NCBI GenBank assembly: GCA_014621425.1
Contig: JAANBB010000390.1
Location: forward strand, 1 to 38,728
Source: Cylindrodendrum hubeiense
Taxonomy: Eukaryota; Ascomycota; Sordariomycetes; Hypocreales; Nectriaceae
DNA length: 38,728 nt
Direction of reading: 5' to 3'
Part shown: positions 10,915-22,981 of the stretch, piece after piece
Layout: every line of letters begins with the position of its first letter
Position numbering within the stretch: the stretch's first letter is position 1
Program-made: the position numbers and the translations under genes
The notes under the pieces: generated by a model
The model's database searches: none
Seen by the model: only the letters and a program-made list of their open reading frames with translations
Told to the model about the DNA's origin: nothing

Positions 10915-13552
10915 TGCGCTTTCGGACAGGGCGCAGGCGGGGGTCAAAGGAGGGAATGATGTAGGCTATCGGGACCGAGTTGGACGAACCATGGAGACCG
11001 CGGGGGCTGTCGGGTGTTGGTCGTGTGGTTGCGGGTGATGATGTCCAAGCGAGGTCCAAGATTGAATCCCGGATGAGGGACAAGCTTCAGTGCGGAGCCG
11101 GCAAATGCCGTACCTTAGCTCCTGCACGTGGCGTCATCGGGAAAGGGGAGCTCTAACAACAGTCTGACAGCGCTGGACAGCCATGGACAGTGCTGGAAGA
11201 TAGCGCTACAATCAATGCCTGACTAAACCCCCGACGTTAGCCGGCCAGCGACAACCTCCAACCTCCCTTCCCGCCAATGTAGGACGGCGAGTCTGGGGAG
11301 GGGCATAAGACGCCGTCACCATGTCCAATTGAAAAGATGAGTGCCCCGAGTAGGAAATTGCGTGCTGCAGTGCCGTATCTGGTGCACACACCCTATTTCC
11401 TCGTGGTTGCTATGTAGTATTCAAAGATCCTCGGGTTTGGCTTCGGGAAGTTGAGCAATGTACTCCACTTGTAGGTAAGGTAGGCCATGGACAGAGAGTG
11501 CATCTCCAGTTTTCAGCGGAGTCGGAGAGCATACAATAATAGACGCCACTTCCTTTCTCAGCCGCACCTGGCCTCCTGGACTGGCCGGGGAAAGCCTCCT
11601 CTTAAATCGACGAGATCATTCTTGTGGCGTTTATCCGAGTACTCGGAATTTTTGTTTAAGTTTTACAGACATCAAATACTCCTCCTCTGGCTTACCACGG
11701 CATCACGCGGACCACTATCATTTTGGTCACCTCCACGGAGATAGAGACAACAACATACGTTGAGGCCCTGATTACAATCGAGGTTTCTACTAACCACACC
11801 GACGATTGCCATCACCAAGTATACATGAAGTGTGCGCGCCATCGACTGCCTCGATGGTGAAGGAGACCAGCACGGAGACTGTCAACACTGTTACCAACAG
11901 CACGGAAACCAGCACAGGGACGGGGTAGACCACTATAACTTCAACCCCGACAACCAAGACTAGTTTGGTCGGAAAATTTGTTCCGTCTATAATCTTCAAT
12001 TTTGCTGCGACTTGAAGCCCAAGATGCGAGTTGTAGAATGACCAATAGGGCCCGAAATGCGTCACACTCATTCGGCTAGCTGCCGCAGTTAGCTCCCTAC
12101 TAATCTATTCGTATGGCATAATGACTTATTAGCTTTGATCAAGATGACCATTATCTTATCAATCATCCCAGTCCAAGATTGTGCGCTGCAGCCAACATGA
12201 AATAAACCTGGGCCACCATAGTTTCCATCGAGGGCGTACAATTTTTTTGGCCGAGGATAATAAAGGAAACGACACTGGGACCTGAAGGCTAGTTAAAATT
12301 TCGTGCCTGGCGACACCGTCAGGTCAACACCACGCCTACAGGTAACTTTCTACCGACATTAGCTAGCCCTCGATCTACCCTAAACCCCACCATCCGACGG
12401 ACACGACAACCAAGAGCGAATAGAATTATCGCAATATTAGTTGATGACATATCATCAGGAGCTGAAGAGCCCTACCTAGGTACTATCAAGCTACCTCGGA
12501 ATACAAAGAGCTTCTCTCGGTTGTCCCGTGTGTGTTGGTAGAGAAGCACACTCTGCAAGGCTAAGATCCCCGTAAGCATCTCACCCAGCAATTAGCTAGT
12601 ACACGGCACGTATTCCCATTGAAAAGGGGAGAAGAAGTTTAACGACGCCATCTCGGATACTATCAATCATCTCCTGGGGCGAGAGAACTTCCCCTTGCCC
12701 TGCCTAATTCTAGATCACAGCGTTGGCGACCGCCAGAACTCAACACCTCATCTTGATCCGACATGGATGCTGCAGATCAAAACTGTCGACCTGCAAATCA
12801 AAGACATCACAGCATCACGCCATCATCCGAGAAACCTCATCCTCATCTTCATGCACAATCTCCCATTCCTCAGAAACTCTATGGACAATCCCGCCTCGTT
12901 GCTCTAGGTCTCACTGCCTAAATCCCCAATCGCCACACACAACCCATTCCATACCCATCCCATTCCAGTCAAATAGACACCCGCTGAATGCGACGTTTTC
13001 CCATAATCCCATAATTCTCCCTCCATTGGCCGTAGTCTAGTGCCCGAGATCTGTCCCATACCCCCCCGATCTGCTGCATTACTCACGAGCCCGATAACCC
13101 AGTACTGATAAACAAGCAAACGCCCGTAAAAGGCAACGAAGCAAATAACAATACCCAGACCCCCCGCAGTGTTTTTTTGTTTCTCCCCTCCCACTAATGA
13201 GACCCGTCCAATCATGAGAGAATAGTCTGCCATCTCGGGGTCCATCGACCCACCGACAGCTTGACGAATATCCAGAATCGAGACTTTGTGCATGTGCAAC
13301 CGGTCTCCCCGAAGAGAGTCGGGCTAAGGGCTGATCTACGCCCCCAACCCTGCCGCGCTGTATTAGTGAATCATGTAAAGATACCATATATCCCATGTGA
13401 AGAATGTGTGTGTGCCTAGGTGCTTTTATGTTGGTTCCCACGGGACCGTCCAGCGTGTGAGATTTTACCCCGTCCAACGATCCCGGGATAACGTCATAAT
13501 ACAAGTTATGAAAGAAATTTTCCGCCTAAAAGGTGATTATACCAATGGTCAT
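10915..13552. other. gene-poor region with a decayed ORF
   Basis: No intact gene is recognised. About 10915-11300 is the likely promoter of the mitochondrial gene. About 11490-12020 holds a broken Thr-rich frame. About 12100-13550 has lower GC and only short frames; its right end is the 3' region of the PUF gene. An ACCTAGGT motif sits near 12474. Confidence 0.5.
11699..12016 (+). pseudogene. relic of a Thr-rich, mucin-like ORF
   Basis: Two adjacent + strand frames show low-complexity Thr/Ser/Val sequence, for example TRTTIILVTSTEIETTTYVE (from 11699) and ETSTETVNTVT (from about 11860). A stop (about 11858) and frame shift separate them, and a TAG near 11926 interrupts a further TTITSTPTTKT block. 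The pattern resembles Thr-rich cell-wall or surface proteins of fungi. No start codon or signal peptide can be placed. It could also be chance low-complexity sequence. Confidence 0.3.
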
Positions 13553-16541
13553 CTAGACCTCGTTGTCCTGCACCTGAGGAGTGACCCCCCCGGCGGAGGC
13601 CTTGGCTGCTCCGTCGTCGGCAGGGATACCGACAGCGCTGGCGCTCGTACTGGGCGGGCTGCTGCTCAGAGGGCTGTTGGTCTCGTTCGTCAAGGAGGGC
13701 GTGGCGGCCGATGAGTCAACTTGGAGCCCATTCGGTCCTGTCTTGGACAGCGTGGTGCCACTGCTCAGTCCAAGAAGCTTTTCGAGAGCCTGGAGCTGTC
13801 GCGAGGTTCCGCTCTTCTTCAAGCTGAAGTACTGGGGCTTGATCTCCTCGACAAGCAGCTCTCGCTCGGTGCCCTCGAGTTGCCCGAGGAGTTTTTCTGG
13901 AAAGAGAGTTAGCTTGTCAATTTTTTTTTGGCACGGGTGTACTTACGAATCACATAATTGCCATACTGATCCCTCATCATTTGCTGAAGAGGGCTCGTAC
14001 CATCGCTTCCGATAGCCGTAAGCTGCTCTCGAATTCCTGACCGCTGCTGGGGCGACCCATACTCGATGCACTTTTCAACCACGTTGGAGGCGAACTTGTG
14101 CTTCGACAGAGTCAAGAGCTGAGACATAACCAGCTGGATGATCTGCGCTCGATCTTCGGGCTTCCCGTTCTGGATGACGTGCTGTGTCACATAGTTGCCA
14201 TACTGATCGGTGATAAGAATCTGGATCGAGCCGTGGAGCTCCGCCATGATCTTGGCCTTGTCATCCTCATTGCCGTGCTCCAGCATGCGCTGAATGACGC
14301 GGCATCCGTAAGCGTGCGAAGCAAAGCCAGTCACATGACCCTTGAACGCGGCCATGATGAAGTCAAGGTGCTGACGTGGCACAAGCTCGATAATCTTCTG
14401 GACAACGTGGTTGCCGTTCTGGTCCCGGATGACCCTGACAATCTCAGGCTCAAGCTCCTTGGTTAGCTCGGCCTGCTGCTCTACTAGGACATGTTCCAAA
14501 GCCTATCAAAAAGTTAGCAGAGCATCCGGCAGGGTTGACCAGACCACACATACCTTTTGGACCACTCGGCAGGCATACACCTGGACGGACAAGTCGACAA
14601 CCTTGCCCTTCATCTTCTCAGCAAGAACCTTCTTCTGGACTTGGTTTCCGTGCTCAAAAAACTTCTGGATGACGTAGTTTCCAAATACATCCTTCATGAG
14701 CTGAATCGCATTGGGCTCAATCTCCCGGAACACCTGGTCCTTTTCGTCACTGTTGGCAGTCTCCAACTTCTGCTGGATGAATCGCGACCCATGCTGGTCC
14801 CCGCTAAACTCGACCACGTAGTTGTAGATGTCCTTGAGCTCGTACCGCTTGTTCGACTTCGAGCTGAGTCGGAACTCATCAAGAAGAACACTGCGGACGC
14901 CCTTGCCGGGGTCCTGATCACGGGCTGGTCGGATAGGCACGTTGGCACCCAGGGCATAGCTAGCGTGCAGGGGAGGAAGGCCATAGCCAGGAATCATGGG
15001 GTGGCGGAAACCCTGGGTGTAGGGATCGAGGAAGTTGGGGGGGATACTGGGAGGCGAAGTTGGCGTAGGGGTACTGATTGGGATAGTAGGGAGGGAAAGG
15101 AGGAGCGTATTGGGCCGGGGTCCGTCGCTCCTGTTCAGAGGATCGCGGGTCTCTGGAAGAAGGTCGCCCGCTCCAGGGATCCGGAGTTGGCGCGTAGCTC
15201 CTGGGGCTGCTACCTTGCTCCAGGCGATAGCTGGGTGCGGGCGAGATGCGGTCGACGGAGCCCCGCTTCATGGCGTGGAACTGGGCAGCCAGTGGGTCAG
15301 ACCCCAGGTCGATGCTGTTGCTGAAACGAGACGCGGCGGCCTCGTTCACCCAAGTTTGGGAACCAGGGTTCATCTGGAAGGGCTGGGAGGCTGGGTTGAA
15401 AGTCGAGCTGCCTGACGCGGCAGCTGCGCTGTCAAGCGTTACCCGGCGGGTGAATTGAAGGGACAGGTCATCGTCAATCTGCTTGTTGTTGAAGTTGAAC
15501 GCCCGCTGGTTTGCCGACTGGTTCTGGAAGGAGGCTGAATGGGTGGGCATTGGTCGCTGGGACTGGATGGAGCTGCTGGGCGTGTGGCCACGTCCGTGGC
15601 CGTACATCTCGTTGAAGGCTGGGGAGCCTTGCGATTGCCGCGAGGGAGGGACATTGGAGTCGCGAGACGAGTTGTAGCCAGCCATCGAGTCCATGTACGA
15701 CGCCTCCTGGGGGCTTCGCTTCTGAGGGGGGTAGGCTGCGTTGTGTCCATTCGCCTCGTCCTGGAATGTCTTGCCGTTGAAGCCCCCCTTCTTCATTCCG
15801 ATCGCAGGGTGTGTGGGGTCGAAGAAGCCCGATCCGTTGGTGATGCCGCCATCTCGTGTCCGGCTCGGCGACGTGCTCGTAGATCGAGGAGGGTTCTCTG
15901 TGTTCCAAGGGCTGGCTCCCCAGACGACGTCGGCCTCAGAGTTTGCGTTGAGTGCGCTTGATCCCGAGGGATTCTCCTCGGAGTCTGGGCTGTGGGTGAG
16001 TACTTGAGGAGTCAAAGGCACCGGGGCGAGGGGATTGAACGCACCTTTGGAAGCGATAGAGCGGTCCCTCGCATTGGAGATGGACGAGGACCAGATGTTC
16101 TTGTTTGGGTAGAGGTTGGAGGCTGGGAAAGCAGAAGCGATGGGCTGCTGCTGCGACTTGTCGCTGGAACCCGCGGGCATGGCGAAGTTTGGGAATACCC
16201 TTGACCGCGTCTAGAAATCAGAAGAGAATGATCAGTACGTCGTCAATAAATTGCAAAGCGGCTTGCGGTGATGTCCCCGTCGCCGAATCTTTTTTGGTGA
16301 GGGCCAGAAGAGCAAAAGAGTAGGTACGTTGTGGTCTTTTTGGCGTGGACGTGGACTCGAGCCAGGGCGAATCAAGCCTCCGGCCACTTGTGCGCTAGTT
16401 TGGCGCATGGTTGAGACACACCAGCACTCTGACGTCGCATTCCAGGCTCTGTTCTCAGGGCCCTCGGCAGGGGGATGACGGGTAGCCGAGGGGCGAAGCC
16501 GGGGACACAGCCGAAAGAAGAAGACTTACCGCAGTCGTCAT
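13553..16541 (-). CDS. PUF3: Pumilio/PUF-family RNA-binding protein (Puf3-like)
   Basis: Exons, in coding order, are 16541-16530 (four codons), 16210-14554, 14502-13947 and 13896-13553. All introns have GT-AG borders; the first is 319 nt. With one base removed from a C7 run at 15037-15043, the total is 856 codons (855 aa). The N-terminal half is Ser/Pro/Asn/Gln-rich and disordered. Residues about 440-790 form eight PUF repeats, with recognition residues in order SRxxQ, NYxxQ, CRxxQ, NHxxQ, CRxxQ, NYxxQ, SNxxE and NYxxQ. A Ser/Ala/Thr-rich tail ends in DNEV. This repeat code is that of Puf3/Pumilio proteins that bind UGUANAUA in 3' UTRs and promote mRNA decay or control translation; in yeast Puf3 targets are mostly mitochondrial. 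The last intron lies in repeat 8 and splices VI to QK. Confidence 0.9.
15037..15043 (-). other. C7/G7 run where the PUF gene loses frame
   Basis: The N-terminal frame runs to SQYPP and then into nonsense. The next frame carries the conserved [19 protein letters not shown] and the PUF repeats. One base fewer in the run joins them. Confidence 0.8.
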
Positions 16542-17430
16542 GATTGGGGATAGAAATATCGTCTCGTCGGGCGCGGAGACGTTGGTGGACGAGGACAGTT
16601 TGCAGCGGTGTCGGAACGAGGTTTGGCTGGGGCTGGTTGGTCTTTTGTCAAGGGCGCTGGCGTTGGCGCAAGGGAGGGTTTGGTTTTAGAGCGGCAGATG
16701 GGCTTGCGCTTTGGTGCTGGGCCTAGGCTCGGCAGTGGGACGGACGGGGTCTTAGACGGCCAGTTGAAGGCCAGTGATCAAGACAAGACACGCTATCGAC
16801 GCTGGACGATGCAGCGGAGGCTGAGGAGCCGCTTCGACAGGGCTGTCGTATTTATTCTGGTGCACGTTCCGAATGCTTCCTGTGCGTGCTGCGGCGGACG
16901 TCCAAGAATGGGGTGCGATGGCTGCGTGGTAGATGGCGGAGCGATACTTGTTATCAACAAAAGGATCTATGGATGGGTCTAAGAGCAAAACCCGAACAGG
17001 CGTCAGCACAGTCTAATACCCGGTTGAGCACCAGCAGCCGCTCGCAGAAGGGGCATTTGCGGAGGCGGAAAAAAAAAGACGGGGTAGCCTTGGTACTGGG
17101 TTGGTAAGGCTGATGTCGAGACTCAGGCGGACCAGGGGGGCCAGACAACTTAAAAACACAAGCGACGGGACCTTGGGGGGCCCGAAGAGCCTGTGTCCGT
17201 ATGCAAGGCAGTACTTACTCGCAGAAATGCCTTGAAAGGATGTGCTGTAGCTGGAGCTGTAGCGGCTGTGGTGGCGGTAGCAGTCGCAGGAGGAGCAGTC
17301 GCCAGGGTTGTTGTTGGCCGCACGTTCCAGGCCCAAGGGGTTGGTAGCCTTTTCTTGTTTCTGGTTCCGAAACCTGGAGGACCTGAGCTGTGAGAGGCAA
17401 ACAGAAATGCTGACTGCGAGGAGAAAATAT

Positions 17431-17458
17431 GTGTGCGTGTGTGTGTGTGTGTGCGTGC
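17431..17458 (+). repeat. GT/CA microsatellite
   Basis: A GTGTGC-GTGT run with about ten consecutive GT units lies in the PUF upstream region. Confidence 0.8.
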
Positions 17459-18555
17459 GGTGCTGTTTGTTGTGCTGTGTGCGAATATGCACCGGTGTGC
17501 ATGTGCGAGTGACTGGGTGTGGTGTCGCGTGCGTGGGTGTGTGTGGTCGATGTTTGGGAATGTAGCAGGATCCTGGGCCGTCTTGGAGGAATTATGCGAC
17601 GGAATGACTGGAACCGAGCCGATCTGCGGAGTTTTTAAATGCGGGACTGTGACGGCATGTACAAAAAAAGAGAAGAAGCCGTAAGTGGACGGTCAAGGTA
17701 GGTACGGTTGGGTGTTGATGATACGTAAAGTAACTGGATCAAGAATAATCGACAGCAGGGTCCCAGACAGATCTGAAAGGGCCGCTGGAGAATATCCCAG
17801 AGGGCAGATACCGAGTCGGAATATTTTGGGTTGTGCACAGGGTAAGATTGAGAGGAGAAAGAAGAATTAAAATCCAGAACTAGTGACAGTGAGAGGAGGA
17901 GACTGGAAGAGAAGAGAGAAGGATAAGGTATGGAAAGCGGAGGCGGAGGTGGATGGAGGGTTGGATGGGTTGAACAGAGGCGGGCGCAGTAGTTAAGATG
18001 TAGTAGGCCACGGGTCAAACAAGGGCAGCTCGTCAGGTTGCACGCCGCCAGGGCCGGAATGCGCGGGTGCGGCCAGAGGTCAGGACGGGCTTGCCGTGGT
18101 TTCCCCTCGAGGCTAAGGGATAGCTCATATGCGCCGGGGCGAGGAATGATGAGCGAGACAAGGCCGATGGGCAGTGGGCGTGGCTGTCGTCGAGTGTGCG
18201 TGCGTCGTGTGTGAGGGCAGGCCGTGGAGGACGAGGAGGAGACGGACGGGATGAACAATAGCCAGGGAGATGATGGCGGATGGGCAGGAACAGGAGGGGA
18301 AGACACAAGGGTGGAGGAGTAGGATTAAACCGCCAGTAGCAGGGCAATAGTGTCAGATGCTGACGGTATGGATGTGAACCTCTCCTTGGGTAGATGGCAA
18401 GAGGGGGAGAGAAGCACAGGGAGCCGGGAGCCTCGACAGTTGAGGAGGACGAAGGAGAAACAACCCGAGGCCAGGGACTTGGACGGGCTGGCAAGCAGTA
18501 AGAGGAGAGGGAAAGCGGAGGCAGCGAGGGGGGCGATTGGCAGCAAGGCCAGGCT

Positions 18556-18575
18556 AAAGCAAAGCAAAGCAAAGC
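18556..18575 (+). repeat. AAAGC pentamer repeat, four copies
   Basis: This is a perfect five-base tandem repeat in non-coding sequence. A related AAGGC repeat lies 45 bases to the right. Confidence 0.8.
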
Positions 18576-18620
18576 GGCGATGCAATGCAATGGAAGATCT
18601 ACTACGACTAGACGGAAGCC

Positions 18621-18640
18621 AAGGCAAGGCAAGGCAAGGC
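18621..18640 (+). repeat. AAGGC pentamer repeat, four copies
   Basis: This is a perfect five-base tandem repeat in non-coding sequence. Confidence 0.8.
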
Positions 18641-18677
18641 AAACAGGTATTATACAAGACGTACAGATGTACGGGTG

Positions 18678-18717
18678 CGTACCTACCTACTGTGTAGTAG
18701 GTAGGCCGGTAGGTATG
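18678..18717. repeat. ACCTACCTAC / GTAGGTAGG palindromic cluster
   Basis: CCTACCTAC on the left is mirrored by GTAGGTAGG on the right across a short spacer, so the single strand can fold back. It is the same motif family as the sites at 22554 and 34226. Confidence 0.6.
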
Positions 18718-19030
18718 TTGTCGGTGATTTCGTAGCAGGCCGGGTACCCCCACCGGCAGACCACCTGCAGCAGGGTACTTGGTTGCCTACCTCACTGCCG
18801 ACAGGCCCGCGGAAGCGGCCAGCCCTGTCCACGGCGGTGCGCGAAAGGACGGAGTACGGACGCATGTCTCAATGTTTGGCTGGTTGACGGGCAGTTGCGT
18901 GCACAAGGGCAGGCCAAACCAGACCGGCCATGACCCGAGGGTTGCACCACAACATGGCCGCCACACCCGCTGTCCTCGGTAGACTCCAGAGGGCGACACG
19001 GAGCGAAGAGGGGTTGGGCTGGGTGGCTCT

Positions 19031-19055
19031 GAACCCTGTGAACCCTGTGAACCCT
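19031..19055 (+). repeat. GAACCCTGT nonamer repeat, about 2.7 copies
   Basis: This is a direct tandem repeat in non-coding sequence. Confidence 0.6.
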
Positions 19056-22000
19056 CGATCCCGTTGGCCAGTCCTCCCTCTACGGGCACACTCCTCCCTT
19101 TGCAGCGAGCCAGCCTCCGGAGAGCTGTCGTGGAGAACAAGGGCGATTAGATCGCCCTGGCCATCCATCTCTTGCCAAGAGACGGACACCACTCACAACA
19201 GGAGTTGGCTCTAGTTCGAAAATCAAGCCAAAAAAGCCAAGCCGGGGCGGCCCCCCTGCTCCGACCCAGATCGCGGCTTTAGCTCCCCCTCCCAGCCCCA
19301 AGCGGGCTTAGTGAAACCCCACCAGCCGCGGTCAATCCTAATCAGGGAGCCCTTTATTTCGACCCCGATGAAATGCCAACTTTGGGTTGTCTAGTGAAGA
19401 AACAGAAGAAAAAGCAGAAGAAACACCAGACGACCAAACCCACCTGGATGACGACGACGCAATACCCGTATGGATACAAACCTACTTTCCCAACGAAGCC
19501 CCATAGCCGCGCCCGATGCTCCAGTATAGTTCGTCCTTTAGCTGTGTCACCATGGTGTCTGGGGAGCCGAAACGCTGTAATTCGTCCCTTCATGAGCAGC
19601 TAGCCGAGGGTTCAGTTCCTCTCTCTGTCCCGCCCTCACCTCTTGCAGGCGACTGGGTAGATTCGGCTTCCGTTTACCCTGGCCCCTCTTCACATAGTAT
19701 TCCTGGCTTCTCCAGTCCCCCCTCTTTCTCTTCCCAGACCACTGAATAGCCACCCTATGCGAGCAGGTTCTTTCACGCTCGCAGATTGTCGATTGTGGGA
19801 GCCCCGCTGTGTGTCTCGGGGCCTCAAGAGAGCTCCTGCAAGCCCCGACGAGGGAGAGATAAGCGGTATGACCTGTGGGTGACAATGGCCACTTTGCTTG
19901 GCTGCACCAGTTCGGAATCAAACATGAACACTCCTGTCCCGGGTTCGCTACCCTTCCCTACCGGACTGTCCATCCTTCGCCTCCTTGTGCTCCCAGCATA
20001 CCCATGATGCGAGGTACAGCTGCAATTAGTATCCCCATCAAGCAAACAACTCGGCAGTATCAAACTGCCGCGACAGATGATATTTGTCCGTCATTGAGCT
20101 CATAATCCAAGAGCCATGGAACTACCGACAAAAAGCGCGCCGGAACATTCGGGTCTCCCTCATCGCAGAAGGAAAGCCGATGACAGGCGGCTGTCGCCTT
20201 GAAGGGAGATTGCTGACCAGGAAGCAAGGGAGGTAGGCACCCATATTCCCGCCAATGTTACCAAGCACATTTTGGTATTACCATCATCCGCTGTCCCTAG
20301 GGCGATAAAAGACCCTCCCATGGCCTCTGGAACGCTGGGTCTGACCTGAAATTGCCCATATCAAACCAGGTAATCATCGGTGGTATGTTGACCCCGCTGA
20401 CAGGCGTGGTTATGGAGACAACGGTGCTACCCGCTACCCACCGACTTTCTCATCTTGCACCACGGTGTTATGTCATCTGAGGAATACCTTAACATCAGGC
20501 CTGGGTGATGATATCGTTCCGCAGTGCATCGCCTGACGCTGTCATCAAGGCCCATCGCACCCTGCCACGATCATTGCCTGTCGTTGAATAGTTGGATGAA
20601 ACGAGTGGTTCGCAACATGAGGCAAGCATTGCGGTCGCTTGAAAGTTCAGACTGCTCTGGCCATCGCCCTGATGTGTGAGCGATCACTGCGTAATGGGAA
20701 GCTGTGGCTGCTCGCGGTGGTGGGAACAGGTTTCACCTCCCCAGCCTCGGTTTCCACCACCAACCTCAACACTTCTCTAATATCGGTGAGTGCCTGGTAT
20801 CTGACTCACCTGACGGATTTATCAGCTTGACCGGAAAAACTTGTGCTAAAACTCCAACTTCGTGGATGTTGGCTCGGAAACTGGCCATAGCAACGCCCAT
20901 CCCATCTCACAATCCATGCACTGGAACGATGAATTGGCAGAATTGTCCAAGTGTTTCCCAGGTGGGGAGAGATAATTTGACTTCAGATCCGTCAACAGGC
21001 TGACAGTTGCCTATGGCAAGCCCTGTCTTGACAACAGTCTTGTTGAACACTCAATTTTCTGATCCGCTCCATCAACGGCCCATGCTGCCATGTCTCCTGC
21101 CAGCCACGGGCTTTTGGGCCTTAAGGTATGGGATGTCGTATGGCCTATTGTCCAAGTGCACCGTGTGAATCAAGCAAACAATGGCTTGCGGGTAATCCGT
21201 GACCGCCTTGTTGCCCCGGTCTTAGACAACGGCCAAGAGAACAGTTCCCCGCACCTGGAATCCGATCACGATGGCTATCGGTAGGTTCCTCCAACGACGA
21301 GATTGGGTGCAGGTGATGTAGAATCGATGCCGATGAATACCCATGCACTGGCTTGTGACCTATCGACACTGCAATGTGACCAGTCGGCCTGGTACACAAG
21401 TTTTAATCCATTGAGAAGGTTCGGGCCATATCGCCGCGCTAAACCAACTCGATGACAACATCGTTTAGTGGCGAGACTGTTGGTGATCATAAGACACTTT
21501 GGTAAGTTTATCGCCGAGTTGGAGATACCGTCGCTTCTGGCCTTTGTACGACAGCTGTTGCAATCCACTTAGATGAGATGGCTTGATCTCGCTGGTTGAC
21601 AGAAAGGCTGTCTTGGCGGAAATGGGAACACATGTGGACGGACGAAGCGGGTGAACGCCGAACAGTGACGGAGTAGGGCCGAAGGCTGGGAAACAAAGGA
21701 AAGAGACTTGAAGAATGGGCCGAGGATGAACTCATCAGTAGCCGCCTGCATTTTTAGAACCAGGCGTTCTCAATCAGAGGCTGCCTTTTGATCGAGGAGA
21801 GGCTGGCAAAAAATACGAAGCACAAAAGCAACAAACATACCTCCAATATTTGGGCAGGCAACGTGTTGGGTGAAGATGGAGGCGCTTGCCAGCCAATCGC
21901 CAAGGGGCCGCCGAAATTCGGCGCTGAGGATAGAGTCAAATGGGCTCACCGCCGATTTGACTTTGGGGGATCGATCAGATTGCCGAGGAATTTTTTTCGA

Positions 22001-22553
22001 CTGAGTACAGGAGAGCGATAATGCGTGTGACAGGAGCGAGGCAACGAGGCGATGCCAACTGTCTGAGTGGAGACAAGGCGCGCGTGTGTGTTGGCGCACA
22101 GTGATACCACAGTCCTTCATACGTAGCACCTCTCGCAGCAAGACAAGCCAAGACAAGACCAATGCGGAGGCGACAAAAGACTGTGACAATCGTGTATTCG
22201 ATCAAAGTGCGACAGTGGAAGGACAGCTAGCCCTGCATTTGGGCGGAGGCGAATCCTTTGCGTGGATAATGGTCCTGGCTTCCTGGACTGAGCCACCGTG
22301 CGGATGACGACGGACTTGTAGCGCGGCGGACGTCGGCCTCAGGACGACTGCGGTTAGAAATACGAGAGAGCACGCAAAGCTGAGCGAGGTGGTACCATCA
22401 ATCGCGATCAAGTCTCGCGATTCAGGCGTCCGCCTTGCCGGCCCTACAGGGATGAGATGGGTATACCCTGGATCGCCTTGGATGAACAACCAGGACCAGA
22501 CGAACGAGTACGTACCCGTTGTGTCGACCCACGAGCATGAAGAGGCACAATAC

Positions 22554-22587
22554 ATACCTACCTACCTAGGTAAGGTAGGTAGGTAGC
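22554..22587. repeat. ACCTACCTAGGTAAGGTAGGT palindrome
   Basis: TACCTACCTACCTAGG on the left pairs with the following GGTAGGTAGGTA. The motif recurs in other intergenic regions of the window. Confidence 0.7.
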
Positions 22588-22944
22588 TGACGCGTGACAT
22601 TACTCCGCCGCGGAGGCGAGGGTGGAAAGGGACGGACGGAGCATGGTTCCTGGATGCTGATCTCAGCAGGACTCCCATTCCCGCACGCGCTCCGTGCGCG
22701 ACTGGGACAGGGGAGAAGGGGATTAACAACAATAAGGCCGCACCTACTTGCATCTCGCAAGCCGGGCCGTCCTTGTGCTGTGCGTGCTCCGTGCCTGCGT
22801 TTCCCCTCTCTTCGGGTGGATCGGCGGCCACAGACATGGCCAGAATAGCAGCATGCTGCTGCAGCAGTGGCCAAATGGCTGAGCGATTACTCCGGATGGA
22901 ATGGAACCAAAGGACGCTTGAGCGGGAGGGGGCCTGACTCGGTT

Positions 22945-22981
22945 GCTTGGATGAGCTTGGATGAGCTTGGATGAGCTTGGA
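22945..22981 (+). repeat. GCTTGGATGA decamer repeat, about 3.6 copies
   Basis: This is a perfect ten-base tandem repeat in non-coding sequence. Confidence 0.85.

Larger units (their letters stand above)
16542..18700 (-). promoter_or_regulatory. long pyrimidine-rich upstream region of the PUF gene
   Basis: On the coding strand this stretch is rich in C and T, has no conserved frame and carries a GT/CA repeat. A strong donor-like GTAAGTACTG (starting at 17218 on the minus strand) suggests a 5' UTR intron, but I could not assign its acceptor. It is probably promoter plus long 5' leader. Confidence 0.4.

Noticed and set aside
17635..18306. Pro/Ser/Leu-rich frame of 223 codons on - strand
   Set aside because: It is a by-product of the pyrimidine-rich strand upstream of the PUF gene, with no domain.
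22945..22981. Short direct repeats considered as a CRISPR-like array
   Set aside because: The units are ten bases with no spacers, in a eukaryotic genome; this is an ordinary minisatellite.
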